A stretch of DNA of 7,726 nt from an uncultured Pirellulaceae bacterium (GCA_934278005.1 CAKQWG010000148.1:1-7726), one strand, 5' to 3'. Shown: positions 1 through 6,985, numbered from the stretch's first letter. Numbers and translations are program-made. The notes: a model not told the origin generated them from the sequence alone.

Positions 1-1509
1 ATGTCCGCAGTGGGCTGGACAGTCGCTGCCCAGGCAGTCGCTGCCCAGGGAATCGCTGCCCAGGGAGTCACCGCCCAAGGAGTCACTGCCCAAGGAGTCA
101 CTGGCGAAGGAATCGCTGGGTCGCGCCCCAATATCATCTTGGTCATGACCGATGATCAAGGCTATGGTGACTTAGCCTGTCACGGACATCCATTTCTGCA
201 AACGCCGCATCTCGACAAACTCTACACTCAGAGCACTCGTTTTACCGACTTTCATGCTAGTCCCACCTGTGCGCCAACTCGGGCCGCTCTGATGACGGGG
301 CAGGCAGCGTTTAAGAATGGTATCACGCATACTATCCTAGAACGCGACCGAATGGCACTCAGCGCAACTACCATAGCGCAGATTCTTAAGTCGGCGGGTT
401 ACACCACCGGCATCTTTGGCAAGTGGCACTTGGGCGATGCGGCTCCCTACCAACCTCAGCAGCGTGGTTTTGACGAGGTTTTCATCCATGGCGCAGGGGG
501 CATTGGCCAGGAGTATGCCGGTAGCCAGGGCGACGCTCCGGGCACCGACTACTTTAATCCGATCATTAAACACAATGACCGCTTCGAACGGACCACAGGC
601 TACTGTACCGATGTCTTTTTCCAACAGGCCCTGGGCTGGATTAAGCAGCGCAAGGGCTCCTCTGACCAACCCTTTTTTGCTTATATCCCCACCAACGCTC
701 CCCACGCCCCATATCACGTGGCCGCGCGCTATGCGGAGTTATACACGGGTAAGTGCAGCGATCAGTCTGCAGCTTTCTTCGGCATGATCACCAATATTGA
801 CGAAAACATGGGCAGGCTGATGCACAAGCTGGACGAGTGGCAGCTGTCAGACGATACGCTGCTGATCTTCATGACCGACAATGGCTCGGCGGCCGGCACG
901 TATAACTTCAACATGAAAGGTAAGAAAGGTTCGCCGCACGAGGGAGGCTCACGTGTGCCGCTGTTCATGCGACTGCCGGGACAAATCAATGCGGGTGTCG
1001 ATGTGGATCGGCTGACCCGCCACTTCGACTTGTTTCCTACACTAGCCGAAATTGCCGGAGCCGATATGCCGGCAGACATTGTGCTCGACGGCCGCAGCTT
1101 AGTGCCGCTGCTTCGCGATTCGTCAGCGGCCTGGCCCGATCGCGAGATGTTCTTCCATGTCGGTCGATGGAATAAGAAAGGTGCGCCGGGACAGTGGGGA
1201 AGAGGTAACACCGATCCAGACGCGGCCAAGTACAACGGATTTGCAGTTCGCAATGAACGCTGGCGGCTCGTCGGCAAAGAGCTCTATGACATCGAAAATG
1301 ATCCGGGCGAAACCCAGGACGTGGCCCAACAACATCCTGAAGTAGCTGCGCAGCTATTAAAGGCCTTTGAGATTTGGTGGGAACAGGTGCGGCCACTGAT
1401 GATCAATGAAGACGCTCCGCTGGACGTCGGCAAACCGTTTCGCCAGCAATTCGAGAAGCAGCAGCGTGAGAGCGGCATTTCCAGCTGGCGCAGGCCCGAT
1501 ATTTCCTAA
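1..1509 (+). CDS. Type I (formylglycine) sulfatase, N-terminus possibly cut by window edge
   Basis: Hydrolyses sulfate esters, probably on polysaccharides, outside the cytoplasm. The catalytic domain starts near residue 42 (RPNIILVMTDDQGYGD) with the metal-binding Asp pair D51-D52. The sulfatase signature C90-A-P-T-R94 supplies the Cys that a formylglycine-generating enzyme oxidises. The second signature GKWHLG is at 140-145, followed by H235 in NAPHAP, D293-N294 in TDNG and a Lys-Gly-Ser stretch near 309-311. The C-terminal subdomain ends with the typical ELYDIENDPGE motif (427-437). At 502 residues it has normal length. The ATG is the first base of the window, so the true start and a signal peptide may lie upstream; the visible N-terminus is not a signal peptide but a pentapeptide repeat (residues 8-40). 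The next sulfatase follows 34 bp downstream on the same strand. The family is secure; subfamily and substrate cannot be assigned by eye. Confidence 0.93.
   Translation: MSAVGWTVAAQAVAAQGIAAQGVTAQGVTAQGVTGEGIAGSRPNIILVMTDDQGYGDLACHGHPFLQTPHLDKLYTQSTRFTDFHASPTCAPTRAALMTGQAAFKNGITHTILERDRMALSATTIAQILKSAGYTTGIFGKWHLGDAAPYQPQQRGFDEVFIHGAGGIGQEYAGSQGDAPGTDYFNPIIKHNDRFERTTGYCTDVFFQQALGWIKQRKGSSDQPFFAYIPTNAPHAPYHVAARYAELYTGKCSDQSAAFFGMITNIDENMGRLMHKLDEWQLSDDTLLIFMTDNGSAAGTYNFNMKGKKGSPHEGGSRVPLFMRLPGQINAGVDVDRLTRHFDLFPTLAEIAGADMPADIVLDGRSLVPLLRDSSAAWPDREMFFHVGRWNKKGAPGQWGRGNTDPDAAKYNGFAVRNERWRLVGKELYDIENDPGETQDVAQQHPEVAAQLLKAFEIWWEQVRPLMINEDAPLDVGKPFRQQFEKQQRESGISSWRRPDIS
22..120 (+). repeat. 15-bp in-frame tandem repeat coding V-T/A-A-Q-G pentapeptides
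   Basis: Six full 15-bp units start at 22, 37, 52, 67, 82 and 97, followed by a partial unit to 120. The later units approach gtcactgcccaagga. They encode V-A-A-Q-A, V-A-A-Q-G, I-A-A-Q-G, V-T-A-Q-G (twice) and V-T-G-E-G between the visible start and the sulfatase domain. Variation among units is mild, which suggests recent slippage or duplication. Being a multiple of three, changes in copy number keep the frame. The region probably forms a flexible linker between a leader and the enzyme. Confidence 0.9.
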
Positions 1510-1543
1510 TGCATCCCCGCTGGTCAATTGGAACTTAACACCC

Positions 1544-3073
1544 ATGCGTTCAACCGTTCTTCGGGTCTTTGTGGCTGCCCTGTGTATCATCCCTACTGTT
1601 ATCGTTGAGAGGGTGCCTGCAGAGGAGCATCCAGCCGCGCGGCCCAATATCGTTTTTGTTTTGGTCGATGATCTGGGCTATGGCGATGTGCAGTGCTTCA
1701 ACCCACAGCGTGGCAAGACGCCCACGCCACACATCGACCGGCTCGCCTCCGAGGGCATGTCTTTTACCGACGCGCACAGCACGTCATCGGTTTGCACTCC
1801 CACACGTTACAGCATTCTGACGGGACGGTACAACTGGCGGACTCGGCTGCAGCAAGGGGTGCTGTATGGTTTTGATGGGCCGCTGATTGCTCACGGCCGT
1901 CTCACTGTGGCTGGACTGCTAGGGCAGCACGGCTATACCACGGCGGCCTTTGGCAAGTGGCATCTGGGAATGGATATTCACTCCACCGATGGACAGCCGA
2001 TCACAGGTAATAACCCGCAGAATGTCCAGTGGGATGCCAGGGTTACCAATGGTCCGCTCGAGCGAGGTTTTGATCACTTTTATGGCATATCGGCTTCGCT
2101 GGATATGCCTCCCTACATTTACATTCAAGACGATCGTTTCGTTGGCCGCGCGACAGCCACTAAGGCCTTCCATCGACAAGGCCCAGCGGAGCCCGCTTTC
2201 GAAGCTATCGATGTGCTGCCGACAATTGGCCAAAAGACGACGGAGTTTATTAAGCAGCAGACAGGTTCACAGCCCTTTTTCGCATACGTAGCCCTCGCTT
2301 CGCCGCATACGCCCATCGTGCCCTCCAAGCCATGGCAATGCAAAAGCCCAGTAGGCTCGTACGGCGACTTTGTCATGCAGACCGACGCGGTAGTCGGGCA
2401 GATTATGAAGTCGCTTGAGGAGGCTGGTGTGAGCGATAACACCATCGTGATTGTCACCAGCGACAACGGCTGTTCCAGCGCTGCCAAGATCAATGACCTG
2501 CAGCAGCAAGGTCATTATCCCAGCGCCCAATTCCGTGGCTCCAAGGCAGATTTGTGGGAGGGTGGTCATCGCATTCCATTCATCGTGCGCTGGCCTGTCC
2601 GTGTCAAGCCTGGTTCGAAGTGCGATCAGACCGTCTGTCAGACAGATTTGATGGCCACGTGCGCCGAGTTGCTTGGCGGCGAATTACCCGAGGCTGCCGG
2701 TGAAGACAGCGTGAGTTTCCTGGCAGCCCTGGATGGCAAACTCATCGAGTCGACTCGCGCCGGCCTGGTCCACCATTCGATCGGTGGCTATTTTGCGTAT
2801 CGCCAGGGAAAGTGGAAGCTACTGCTGTGCCGGGGTTCGGGCGGTTGGACCTCGCCCACTGAGAAGCAAGCTGCTGATAGCTCGCAGCCCGCACAGTTGT
2901 ACGATCTGCAGGCCGATCCTGGAGAGACGAATAATCGATACGCAGAGGAGCCTGAAATCGCTAGTCGCTTGTTAGCTCAGCTTCAGTCCGATATTCGGCG
3001 CGGCCGTAGCACATCTGGCCCCGACCTCAAGAACGATGTGCAGAACATCGTCCTCTGGAAAAATAAGCAGTGA
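1544..3073 (+). CDS. Type I (formylglycine) sulfatase with signal peptide
   Basis: A second sulfatase, 509 residues from the ATG chosen here. The frame stays open upstream to an ATG at 1406, but that would overlap the preceding gene and prefix a non-hydrophobic stretch. The ATG at 1544 gives a proper leader: MR...R, a hydrophobic core at residues 9-21, then a polar VERVPAEEH segment. The ribosome binding site is weak (ggaa, 10 bases upstream), as expected for a gene translated behind another. Domain landmarks are RPNIVFVLVDDLGYGD (33-48) with D42-D43, C84-T-P-T-R88 for formylglycine formation, GKWHLG (137-142), SPHTP with H255, SDNG with D307-N308, K334, and the C-terminal QLYDLQADPGET (451-462). 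All expected catalytic residues are present, so it should be active once matured. It likely acts in the periplasm or at the surface on a sulfated glycan different from its neighbour's. Substrate class is not determinable here. Confidence 0.95.
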   Translation: MRSTVLRVFVAALCIIPTVIVERVPAEEHPAARPNIVFVLVDDLGYGDVQCFNPQRGKTPTPHIDRLASEGMSFTDAHSTSSVCTPTRYSILTGRYNWRTRLQQGVLYGFDGPLIAHGRLTVAGLLGQHGYTTAAFGKWHLGMDIHSTDGQPITGNNPQNVQWDARVTNGPLERGFDHFYGISASLDMPPYIYIQDDRFVGRATATKAFHRQGPAEPAFEAIDVLPTIGQKTTEFIKQQTGSQPFFAYVALASPHTPIVPSKPWQCKSPVGSYGDFVMQTDAVVGQIMKSLEEAGVSDNTIVIVTSDNGCSSAAKINDLQQQGHYPSAQFRGSKADLWEGGHRIPFIVRWPVRVKPGSKCDQTVCQTDLMATCAELLGGELPEAAGEDSVSFLAALDGKLIESTRAGLVHHSIGGYFAYRQGKWKLLLCRGSGGWTSPTEKQAADSSQPAQLYDLQADPGETNNRYAEEPEIASRLLAQLQSDIRRGRSTSGPDLKNDVQNIVLWKNKQ

Positions 3074-3324
3074 TCCCCTGTGTCGTTGATCGCTCCGTCG
3101 ATCATTGCTCCAGCATCCTCAACCTCTCTCATTCATTGCTACTAACCACCATCTCCGCCATCATCCTTTTCAATCAATAGCCTACGAGCAGCATCAACCG
3201 ATACAATAGACGCCCAGCAGTCGGCCGCCGCCGGTCGAGTAGTCGGTGCTCGGTTGAGCCGCATTCTGCAGTGTTGCATTGACAGTTGCAGAGACATTGC
3301 GAGCAATCAAATAGGGGAGATGGG
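3074..3324. other. Intergenic region between sulfatase pair and small membrane peptide
   Basis: A 251-bp gap without a convincing gene. Just after the sulfatase stop there is a 6-bp perfect inverted repeat (tgatcg/cgatca, 3087-3104, loop of 6) with no following T-run, so at best a weak terminator. A TTGACA hexamer at 3279-3284 looks like a -35 box, but no matching -10 lies 16-18 bp downstream. Confidence 0.4.
3313..3320 (+). promoter_or_regulatory. Ribosome binding site of small membrane peptide gene
   Basis: The purine-rich aggggaga sits 4 bases before the ATG at 3325. It is the main reason for calling the very short reading frame that follows and for choosing ATG over the upstream in-frame TTG at 3286. 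Confidence 0.55.
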
Positions 3325-3435
3325 ATGAACGACGTCAAGAAATTTTTAAAGACTCCGCAGTCGCTGTGGTGGTTGGCCGTTGGTGCGCTTGCTATTGTCA
3401 TCGTGCTGCTCATCGCGCGGCGTCTATACGGTTAA
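3325..3435 (+). CDS. 36-residue single-span membrane peptide
   Basis: The frame encodes a 36-residue peptide. Residues 1-12 are polar and basic (MNDVKKFLKTPQ). Residues 13-31 form one strongly hydrophobic helix (SLWWLAVGALAIVIVLLIA). The tail RRLYG is basic. This is a plausible inner-membrane small protein with a Trp pair at one membrane interface and Arg residues at the other. It lacks the Flp pilin processing motif (G-X4-E-F/Y), so it is not an obvious major pilin despite lying beside Tad-like genes. Support comes from the ribosome binding site, a credible transmembrane pattern and an in-frame duplication of its last codons immediately after the stop. No family is recognised. The gene is convergent with the TadE-like gene. 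Confidence 0.5.
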   Translation: MNDVKKFLKTPQSLWWLAVGALAIVIVLLIARRLYG

Positions 3436-3451
3436 ACTCTATACGGTTAAA
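3423..3451 (+). repeat. 14-bp direct repeat with 15-bp period across a stop codon
   Basis: tctatacggttaaa occurs at 3423-3436 and again at 3438-3451. The copies span the end of the small membrane peptide gene, so a second in-frame L-Y-G-stop follows the first stop after a single Thr codon. It looks like a recent tandem duplication. Confidence 0.85.
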
Positions 3452-3536
3452 TTCGCAGGCGGTTTAAAATCCACGCACAATGCTTAATGGCGAATGCGGA
3501 AACGGGAGATACCTTGTGAGTGACCGATCGCCCAGT

Positions 3537-4007
3537 TTAGGAGCTTTCTTTGCGCATGGTGGTCGATGCCTTCAACGTCTGATTGAAGCTGAACAGTGGT
3601 TTGGGTATCCAGCTGACAGAGGCGGCGGCTACTTCCAGTGAAACTGTGACAGGCGATCCGGCGACTGCGGCTTCCAACGGGGTCGGGTGGATTTGAACGT
3701 TAACACCGTTGACTGCGTAGGCTTTCAACTCGGTGGACACTCGCTCCAAAACCTCGGCGGACGTACTGCCGGGCAGCACGGCCAAGCGCGCACCTTCGCG
3801 ACTGGCGTTGATAAGCAACTGTTTGACCATCACCATGCGGCTAACTTCCATCATTCCCAGCGTTAGCATGAACAGCAGTGGAGCGACCATGGCGAACTCG
3901 ACCACGGCTGCGCCTGTTCGACCCGGCCGCTGGCTAGAGCTACTCGGGGACCTAGCAGGCCTGGTTCGGCGCAGATTGATCTTAAATTTGTTGGTACGCG
4001 AATTCAT
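3537..4007 (-). CDS. TadE-like pseudopilin
   Basis: A minor pseudopilin-like protein of the Flp/Tad pilus type, 156 residues. A basic N-terminal extension (residues 1-31, many Arg/Ser) precedes T-G32-A-A-V-V-E37-F38, which matches the G/XXXXEF site cut by the Tad prepilin peptidase. The following hydrophobic helix runs from about residue 33 to 52. MVKQLLINASREGARLA (60-76) is the conserved TadE region, and the remaining 80 residues are a beta-rich globular part. It is the last gene of a three-gene minus-strand unit, 40 bp behind the TadG-like gene. The ribosome binding site is weak, suggesting coupled translation. In known Tad systems TadE is processed by TadV and acts with TadF/TadG in assembly at the envelope; here that role is inferred. 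No pilus motor, secretin or major pilin gene is visible nearby. Confidence 0.88.
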   Translation of the reverse strand: MNSRTNKFKINLRRTRPARSPSSSSQRPGRTGAAVVEFAMVAPLLFMLTLGMMEVSRMVMVKQLLINASREGARLAVLPGSTSAEVLERVSTELKAYAVNGVNVQIHPTPLEAAVAGSPVTVSLEVAAASVSWIPKPLFSFNQTLKASTTMRKESS

Positions 4008-4047
4008 CTTATTTGTGCCTGCGAGACGGTTTGGGGTTCAGTAGCTA

Positions 4048-5229
4048 CTATCGGGCCAGCATGACCGGCGACAGGATGAACTGGCTAGATGTCCCGCCTG
4101 TGGTAGCCGTGATGGTGTGTGGTGCGATCATTGGCACCGGCTGAACTATTAGCTGCTTGCTGGACATGGAGCCCGTTAGCTTGACGTGCATGATGCGGAC
4201 GCTGACCCAACGCACAATCGTGTAATTCGCGTTGTTACCATTGCCGGAGACCGAGGAAAAGATGGGAATGATCCGCTTCTGTCCGATAATGCTGGCCAGT
4301 TCATCCTTGACTCCGGCACTAATTCCGGTGTCCCCATTGAGTGTTAGTCCTGCATGTGGATCTAGGTTCAAAGGTTTGCCAAGTTTGACTAGGTCTTGTG
4401 CAGAAATGCCCTGTACGATCTGACGTGCGATGTCATTCGTACTATTGTTGGCACCGCCGATATCAACCGTGCCGCGGTTGCCGGGCGAACCGGTGCCTTG
4501 TGGATACAGGTTGACTTCGCCTACACCGTCGCGTCCTGGATTTACTTTCTTAGAACCTGCATTGTAGGCATACTGATCCGCTACCGTCCCTGAGAACAGG
4601 CTTTGCCAAGTTTGCAGATCGAGGGCAAAGGGAAGTATCTGCAGCTTGTCAGTGGAGCTGGGTGGTAATGAAAAACCGCTAATCTTGTGGGCCATGATTG
4701 CGGTCGCTGAAGTTTGCATAGCAATGCCCTGATCTCCAAAAATCCTGCCGAAGAAAAATGGGATTTCGCCATTTTTCGTCGCCGTGCGGCTTACTAAGGT
4801 CTGTACACCAAAGTAGGGTTGCGAACTGTCGTTGCTCAGGACGCTGTTTCTAGGGCTGCTAAAGTAGCCAATGCGAACATCTTGACTAACCACAGATAGG
4901 TCCAAGACTGGTCCGGAACGACATACTGGATTCAGCAAGGAAAAGTCAGCCGCGGCTTGGCGAGCCGCCGGTGTTGAATCTGCCATGGAGCTTCCACGTT
5001 CCATGCCCGCATACAGCTCCCAGCAACCTGCCATGGCCGCAGCATCTGCCGTGCGTTGTATTTCGGCACGTGACTGCGCCAGATATCCTAGGTCGATACT
5101 GAAAGCCACGAAGCTAAATAGTCCGAACATAAGGATGACGGAAAGAACCAACGTGGCTCCTCGACGTCGCGAAAGGCGGCTTCGGCGGTAAACCAGTTTT
5201 AGTTCCGAGGTATTGATTGACGGGCACAT
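4048..5229 (-). CDS. TadG-related Flp pilus-assembly-like protein
   Basis: A 393-residue envelope protein. RRRGATLVLSVILMFGLF (21-38) starts the hydrophobic Tad-type N-terminal segment, which continues to about residue 48. SIDLGYLAQSRAEIQRTADAAAMAG (44-68) is the hallmark of TadG/TadE-like proteins. It lacks the Glu/Phe of a TadV cleavage site, so it is probably membrane-anchored rather than processed. The remainder is a long extracytoplasmic region with LPFALDLQTW (199-208), NLYPQGTGSPGNRGTVDIG (240-258) and a segment at 301-324 (TGISAGVKDELA...). I recall this arrangement as conserved among planctomycete TadG-like proteins. There is no visible von Willebrand A domain, unlike classical TadG. 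It is the middle gene, 51 bp after the secreted-protein gene and 40 bp before tadE. An aagga lies about 14 bases before the ATG, which is far; start moderately sure. Confidence 0.85.
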   Translation of the reverse strand: MCPSINTSELKLVYRRSRLSRRRGATLVLSVILMFGLFSFVAFSIDLGYLAQSRAEIQRTADAAAMAGCWELYAGMERGSSMADSTPAARQAAADFSLLNPVCRSGPVLDLSVVSQDVRIGYFSSPRNSVLSNDSSQPYFGVQTLVSRTATKNGEIPFFFGRIFGDQGIAMQTSATAIMAHKISGFSLPPSSTDKLQILPFALDLQTWQSLFSGTVADQYAYNAGSKKVNPGRDGVGEVNLYPQGTGSPGNRGTVDIGGANNSTNDIARQIVQGISAQDLVKLGKPLNLDPHAGLTLNGDTGISAGVKDELASIIGQKRIIPIFSSVSGNGNNANYTIVRWVSVRIMHVKLTGSMSSKQLIVQPVPMIAPHTITATTGGTSSQFILSPVMLAR

Positions 5230-5280
5230 TTTATGAGTAAATCCTTGATAAATCAGCTAAAAAGTAGGGAGGTCGATTCG

Positions 5281-5907
5281 TCAAAGAACGTCACGAAAGA
5301 GCGTGAACTCGCTTACATGGCCGTTCGAAAGATAGACGCGAACTTTTTTCAACCGAAAGTGACCGATGCGGTTGCCGGCATAGGTTACTCCAGAGTTACT
5401 CAGAGAGTGCTGGGGTGAATAGCCGTCCAAGGATAGGTTCTCTCCGACTGCCGATGTCGCCACATTGATGAACGTCGAGCTTCCGCCGAAGGCTCCCCAG
5501 GTCTGGCTGGTACCGTTGATGATTCCAAAAGAGAAGCCCGCATCGGTAACTGCCACCACCTGTGTCCAGTCGACGGTTTCCGAATCATGGCTAAGACGCT
5601 CGTCGAGCAATGCACGCGCATGAGCGAGACATTCATCCTCGATCGAGGCGCGGAGCTGAAGCCCGCCCGTGGTAAACGACGGGTGCGTCCCATGATTTAA
5701 GTCAACTTGTAAGAGCAAGTCCGGTTGCGCTGCAAAGGGAACCATGGTGGTGGTTACTTGAGGCGCGTCCAGTTTCATATCGGGTTGTGTAATGTGCAGC
5801 TGCCAATCCTCTTCGACGCGCACTACATTTGTTTGCGCCGTTGCCGCGCTGGCCGCAAACGCGACCAGCAACCCTGCCATGCACGCAGACCAATATCGAG
5901 TCATCAT
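5281..5907 (-). CDS. Secreted protein of unknown function, leads Tad-like unit
   Basis: A 208-residue protein with a clear Sec signal peptide: MMTRYW, a hydrophobic core of residues 9-20, then A-T-A24/Q25 for signal peptidase I. The mature part starts QTNVVRVEEDWQLHI and appears beta-rich, with many Thr/Ser/Val and a Gly-rich segment (GAFGGSSTF), one Cys (E-C-L, about residue 93) and no transmembrane segment. I do not recognise a catalytic motif. It is the first gene of the minus-strand unit and has the best ribosome binding site of the three. Its place directly ahead of TadG- and TadE-like genes suggests an envelope or surface structure role linked to them. I have the impression that similar VEEDW proteins accompany TadE/TadG in planctomycetes, but that is memory, not a search. 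Confidence 0.85.
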   Translation of the reverse strand: MMTRYWSACMAGLLVAFAASAATAQTNVVRVEEDWQLHITQPDMKLDAPQVTTTMVPFAAQPDLLLQVDLNHGTHPSFTTGGLQLRASIEDECLAHARALLDERLSHDSETVDWTQVVAVTDAGFSFGIINGTSQTWGAFGGSSTFINVATSAVGENLSLDGYSPQHSLSNSGVTYAGNRIGHFRLKKVRVYLSNGHVSEFTLFRDVL

Positions 5908-5914
5908 GCTACTA

Positions 5915-5920
5915 CCTCCC
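5915..5920 (-). promoter_or_regulatory. Strong ribosome binding site of secreted-protein gene
   Basis: On the minus strand the sequence reads gggaggtagtagc before the ATG. The gggagg core is seven bases upstream of the first of two adjacent ATG codons, which fixes the start at 5907. Confidence 0.75.
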
Positions 5921-6004
5921 TCGCGCTAGCGGATCGACCGCCTGGCGAGTTTGCGAAAGACTTGTAAGTGCGCTGTCAGACATTCCCGTTCGGTAAGCTG
6001 GCTT

Positions 6005-6028
6005 TCCAAAGTCATCAAAGACTTTGGA
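6005..6028. repeat. Perfect 9-bp inverted repeat (hairpin or operator)
   Basis: tccaaagtc at 6005-6013 and gactttgga at 6020-6028 are exact reverse complements around a 6-base loop (atcaaa). Neither side is followed by a T-run, so an intrinsic terminator is unlikely. It lies about 100 bp upstream of the secreted-protein start and could be an operator or a 5' leader hairpin of the Tad-like unit. Confidence 0.6.
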
Positions 6029-6413
6029 CCCGTGGCCTTTGCGTGCTGACCTTGCGATCAGGTTGCCTTTATCGCGGGTGCTCGAGGACGAGCCGAAATG
6101 GACGGTAGTATCGACATCACGGAAATAATGGAGGGACTGGCCAGACCCATTTGAAACCTACGTCAAAAAACTCGTGCGAGCGTGCCTTTTGCGAAATTTT
6201 TCCGAGTTATTGCGCGCCGTATCTGATTTGGCAGGTCAGCCACAGCGTCCCTACTCGAAGCACGGCCTATAGTGGCAAGTGCCTGTGGCCGTTGCCGCTT
6301 GCCGACTTAGCCGTAACACTTACGGATATCGAAGCGACGCTGATGACTTCGGCTCTGCCCACCTGGTGCGCGGATGTGCCATCGCTGCGGGCCGCACTGC
6401 GAGCAATTAGGCA

Positions 6414-6429
6414 ATCACCACCTGGTGAT
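6414..6429 (-). terminator. Possible hairpin after csaA stop
   Basis: atcacca at 6414-6420 pairs with tggtgat at 6423-6429 (16-bp palindrome with a 2-base centre). It begins 2 bases after the csaA TAG stop. There is no T-run on the minus strand, so this is a weak terminator candidate at most. Confidence 0.25.
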
Positions 6430-6431
6430 CG

Positions 6432-6770
6432 CTAAGCCAGTCGAGCCCCCTCGGGTACTGGTTGGTCGGGCACAGCCAGCACGACCGTACCGTCGGACCG
6501 GTACAAGCCGGTGACTAGGAACTCCGAGAGGAATGGGCCGATCTGCTTGACGGGAAAGTTGATAACTCCGATGATCTGCCGACCCATCAGGGCTTGCTTG
6601 GTGTAATGTGCGGTGAGCTGCGCGCTGGACTGCTTGAGACCGATATCAGGTCCGAAGTCCGCCTTGATTTTGTACGCCGGCTTGCGCGCCTCTGGGAACT
6701 CTTCAACCGAAACAATGGTGCCTACTCGCATTTGGATCTTCTCAAAATCGTGCCACGTAATGCTGTCCAT
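6432..6770 (-). CDS. csaA: CsaA, tRNA-binding-domain chaperone
   Basis: A 112-residue protein that closely matches the CsaA family in length and sequence pattern as I recall it from Bacillus (about 110 residues). Landmarks are [13 protein letters not shown] (8-20), [18 protein letters not shown] (23-40), [10 protein letters not shown] (44-53), [20 protein letters not shown] (69-88) and [12 protein letters not shown] (100-111). CsaA is a homodimeric OB-fold protein related to the C-terminal dimer domain of methionyl-tRNA synthetase. It binds tRNA and has been described as an export-related chaperone acting in the cytoplasm. The start ATG at 6770 has gagg seven bases upstream on the minus strand. 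The gene stands alone: the next minus-strand gene downstream starts more than 500 bp away. The stop is TAG. Nothing is missing compared with the family. Confidence 0.95.
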   Translation of the reverse strand: MDSITWHDFEKIQMRVGTIVSVEEFPEARKPAYKIKADFGPDIGLKQSSAQLTAHYTKQALMGRQIIGVINFPVKQIGPFLSEFLVTGLYRSDGTVVLAVPDQPVPEGARLA

Positions 6771-6793
6771 GGTTTAGCCTCAGATGGCATTGC

Positions 6794-6810
6794 CCGCGCC
6801 GCGGGCGCGG
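6794..6810. repeat. GC-rich 7-bp inverted repeat in csaA leader
   Basis: ccgcgcc at 6794-6800 and ggcgcgg at 6804-6810 pair around a 3-base loop. If csaA is transcribed from the tataat upstream, this would be a stable hairpin in its 5' leader just before the gagg ribosome binding site. Confidence 0.5.
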
Positions 6811-6866
6811 TGAGTTCGGTGTTACAAGCCATGCTTTGATCGCATACCTCGCCTGTTAGGGACTGA

Positions 6867-6872
6867 ATTATA
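6867..6872 (-). promoter_or_regulatory. Possible -10 box for csaA
   Basis: The minus strand reads tataat here, a perfect -10 hexamer about 97 bp before the csaA ATG. The region 17 bp upstream (taataa) is a poor -35. The hexamer is embedded in a short AT-rich stretch unlike its GC-rich surroundings, which adds some weight. Confidence 0.35.
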
Positions 6873-6902
6873 GTCGGAGATTAGAACATTTATTAGACCG
6901 CT

Positions 6903-6926
6903 AATTCGGCCAGCCAGGGCCGAGTT
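6903..6926. repeat. 9-bp imperfect inverted repeat
   Basis: aattcggcc (6903-6911) and ggccgagtt (6918-6926) pair around agccag with one G-T position. It lies between the csaA promoter candidate and the palindromic repeats and has no flanking T-run. Confidence 0.45.
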
Positions 6927-6985
6927 GGGGAGCCAGGCGAGTGTAGCCGCATCTGTTCCTCCAAGCAGCAACTCGATGATCGCCC

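Larger units (their letters stand above)
5908..6431. other. Long gap without a convincing gene
   Basis: This stretch lies upstream of the secreted-protein gene and downstream of csaA. It should contain the promoter of the Tad-like unit, but I see no good -35/-10 pair. It holds a strong dyad at 6005-6028, a small dyad ccgtaa-cac-ttacgg at 6311-6325 and a plus-strand open frame from 6109 to 6435. That frame's only reasonable start is TTG at 6151 (94 residues). It has no ribosome binding site, signal peptide or recognisable domain. Its last 50 codons (from ADLAVTL) look protein-like, so it could be a decayed gene, but it also converges on and overlaps the csaA stop. I do not call it as a gene. 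Confidence 0.45.

Noticed and set aside
1406..1543. Upstream extension of the second sulfatase to the ATG at 1406
   Set aside because: It would overlap the first sulfatase by over 100 bases and bury the signal peptide behind a polar 46-residue stretch. The ATG at 1544 gives a normal leader.
3279..3284. TTGACA as a promoter for the small membrane peptide gene
   Set aside because: No acceptable -10 lies at the right distance; the nearest weak candidates would place transcription start inside the ribosome binding site.
3174..3413. Minus-strand frame of 79 residues
   Set aside because: It lies opposite the small membrane peptide gene and its upstream region, is rich in Ser/Cys/Thr with no domain, and has no ribosome binding site that I can see.
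5233..5418. Plus-strand frame of 61 residues over the secreted-protein gene end
   Set aside because: It is antisense to a well supported gene for most of its length, has no ribosome binding site and shows no protein-like features.
5974..5979. Minus-strand ctgaca as a -35 box for the secreted-protein gene
   Set aside because: The hexamer 17 bp downstream (tcgcaa) does not resemble a -10 box.
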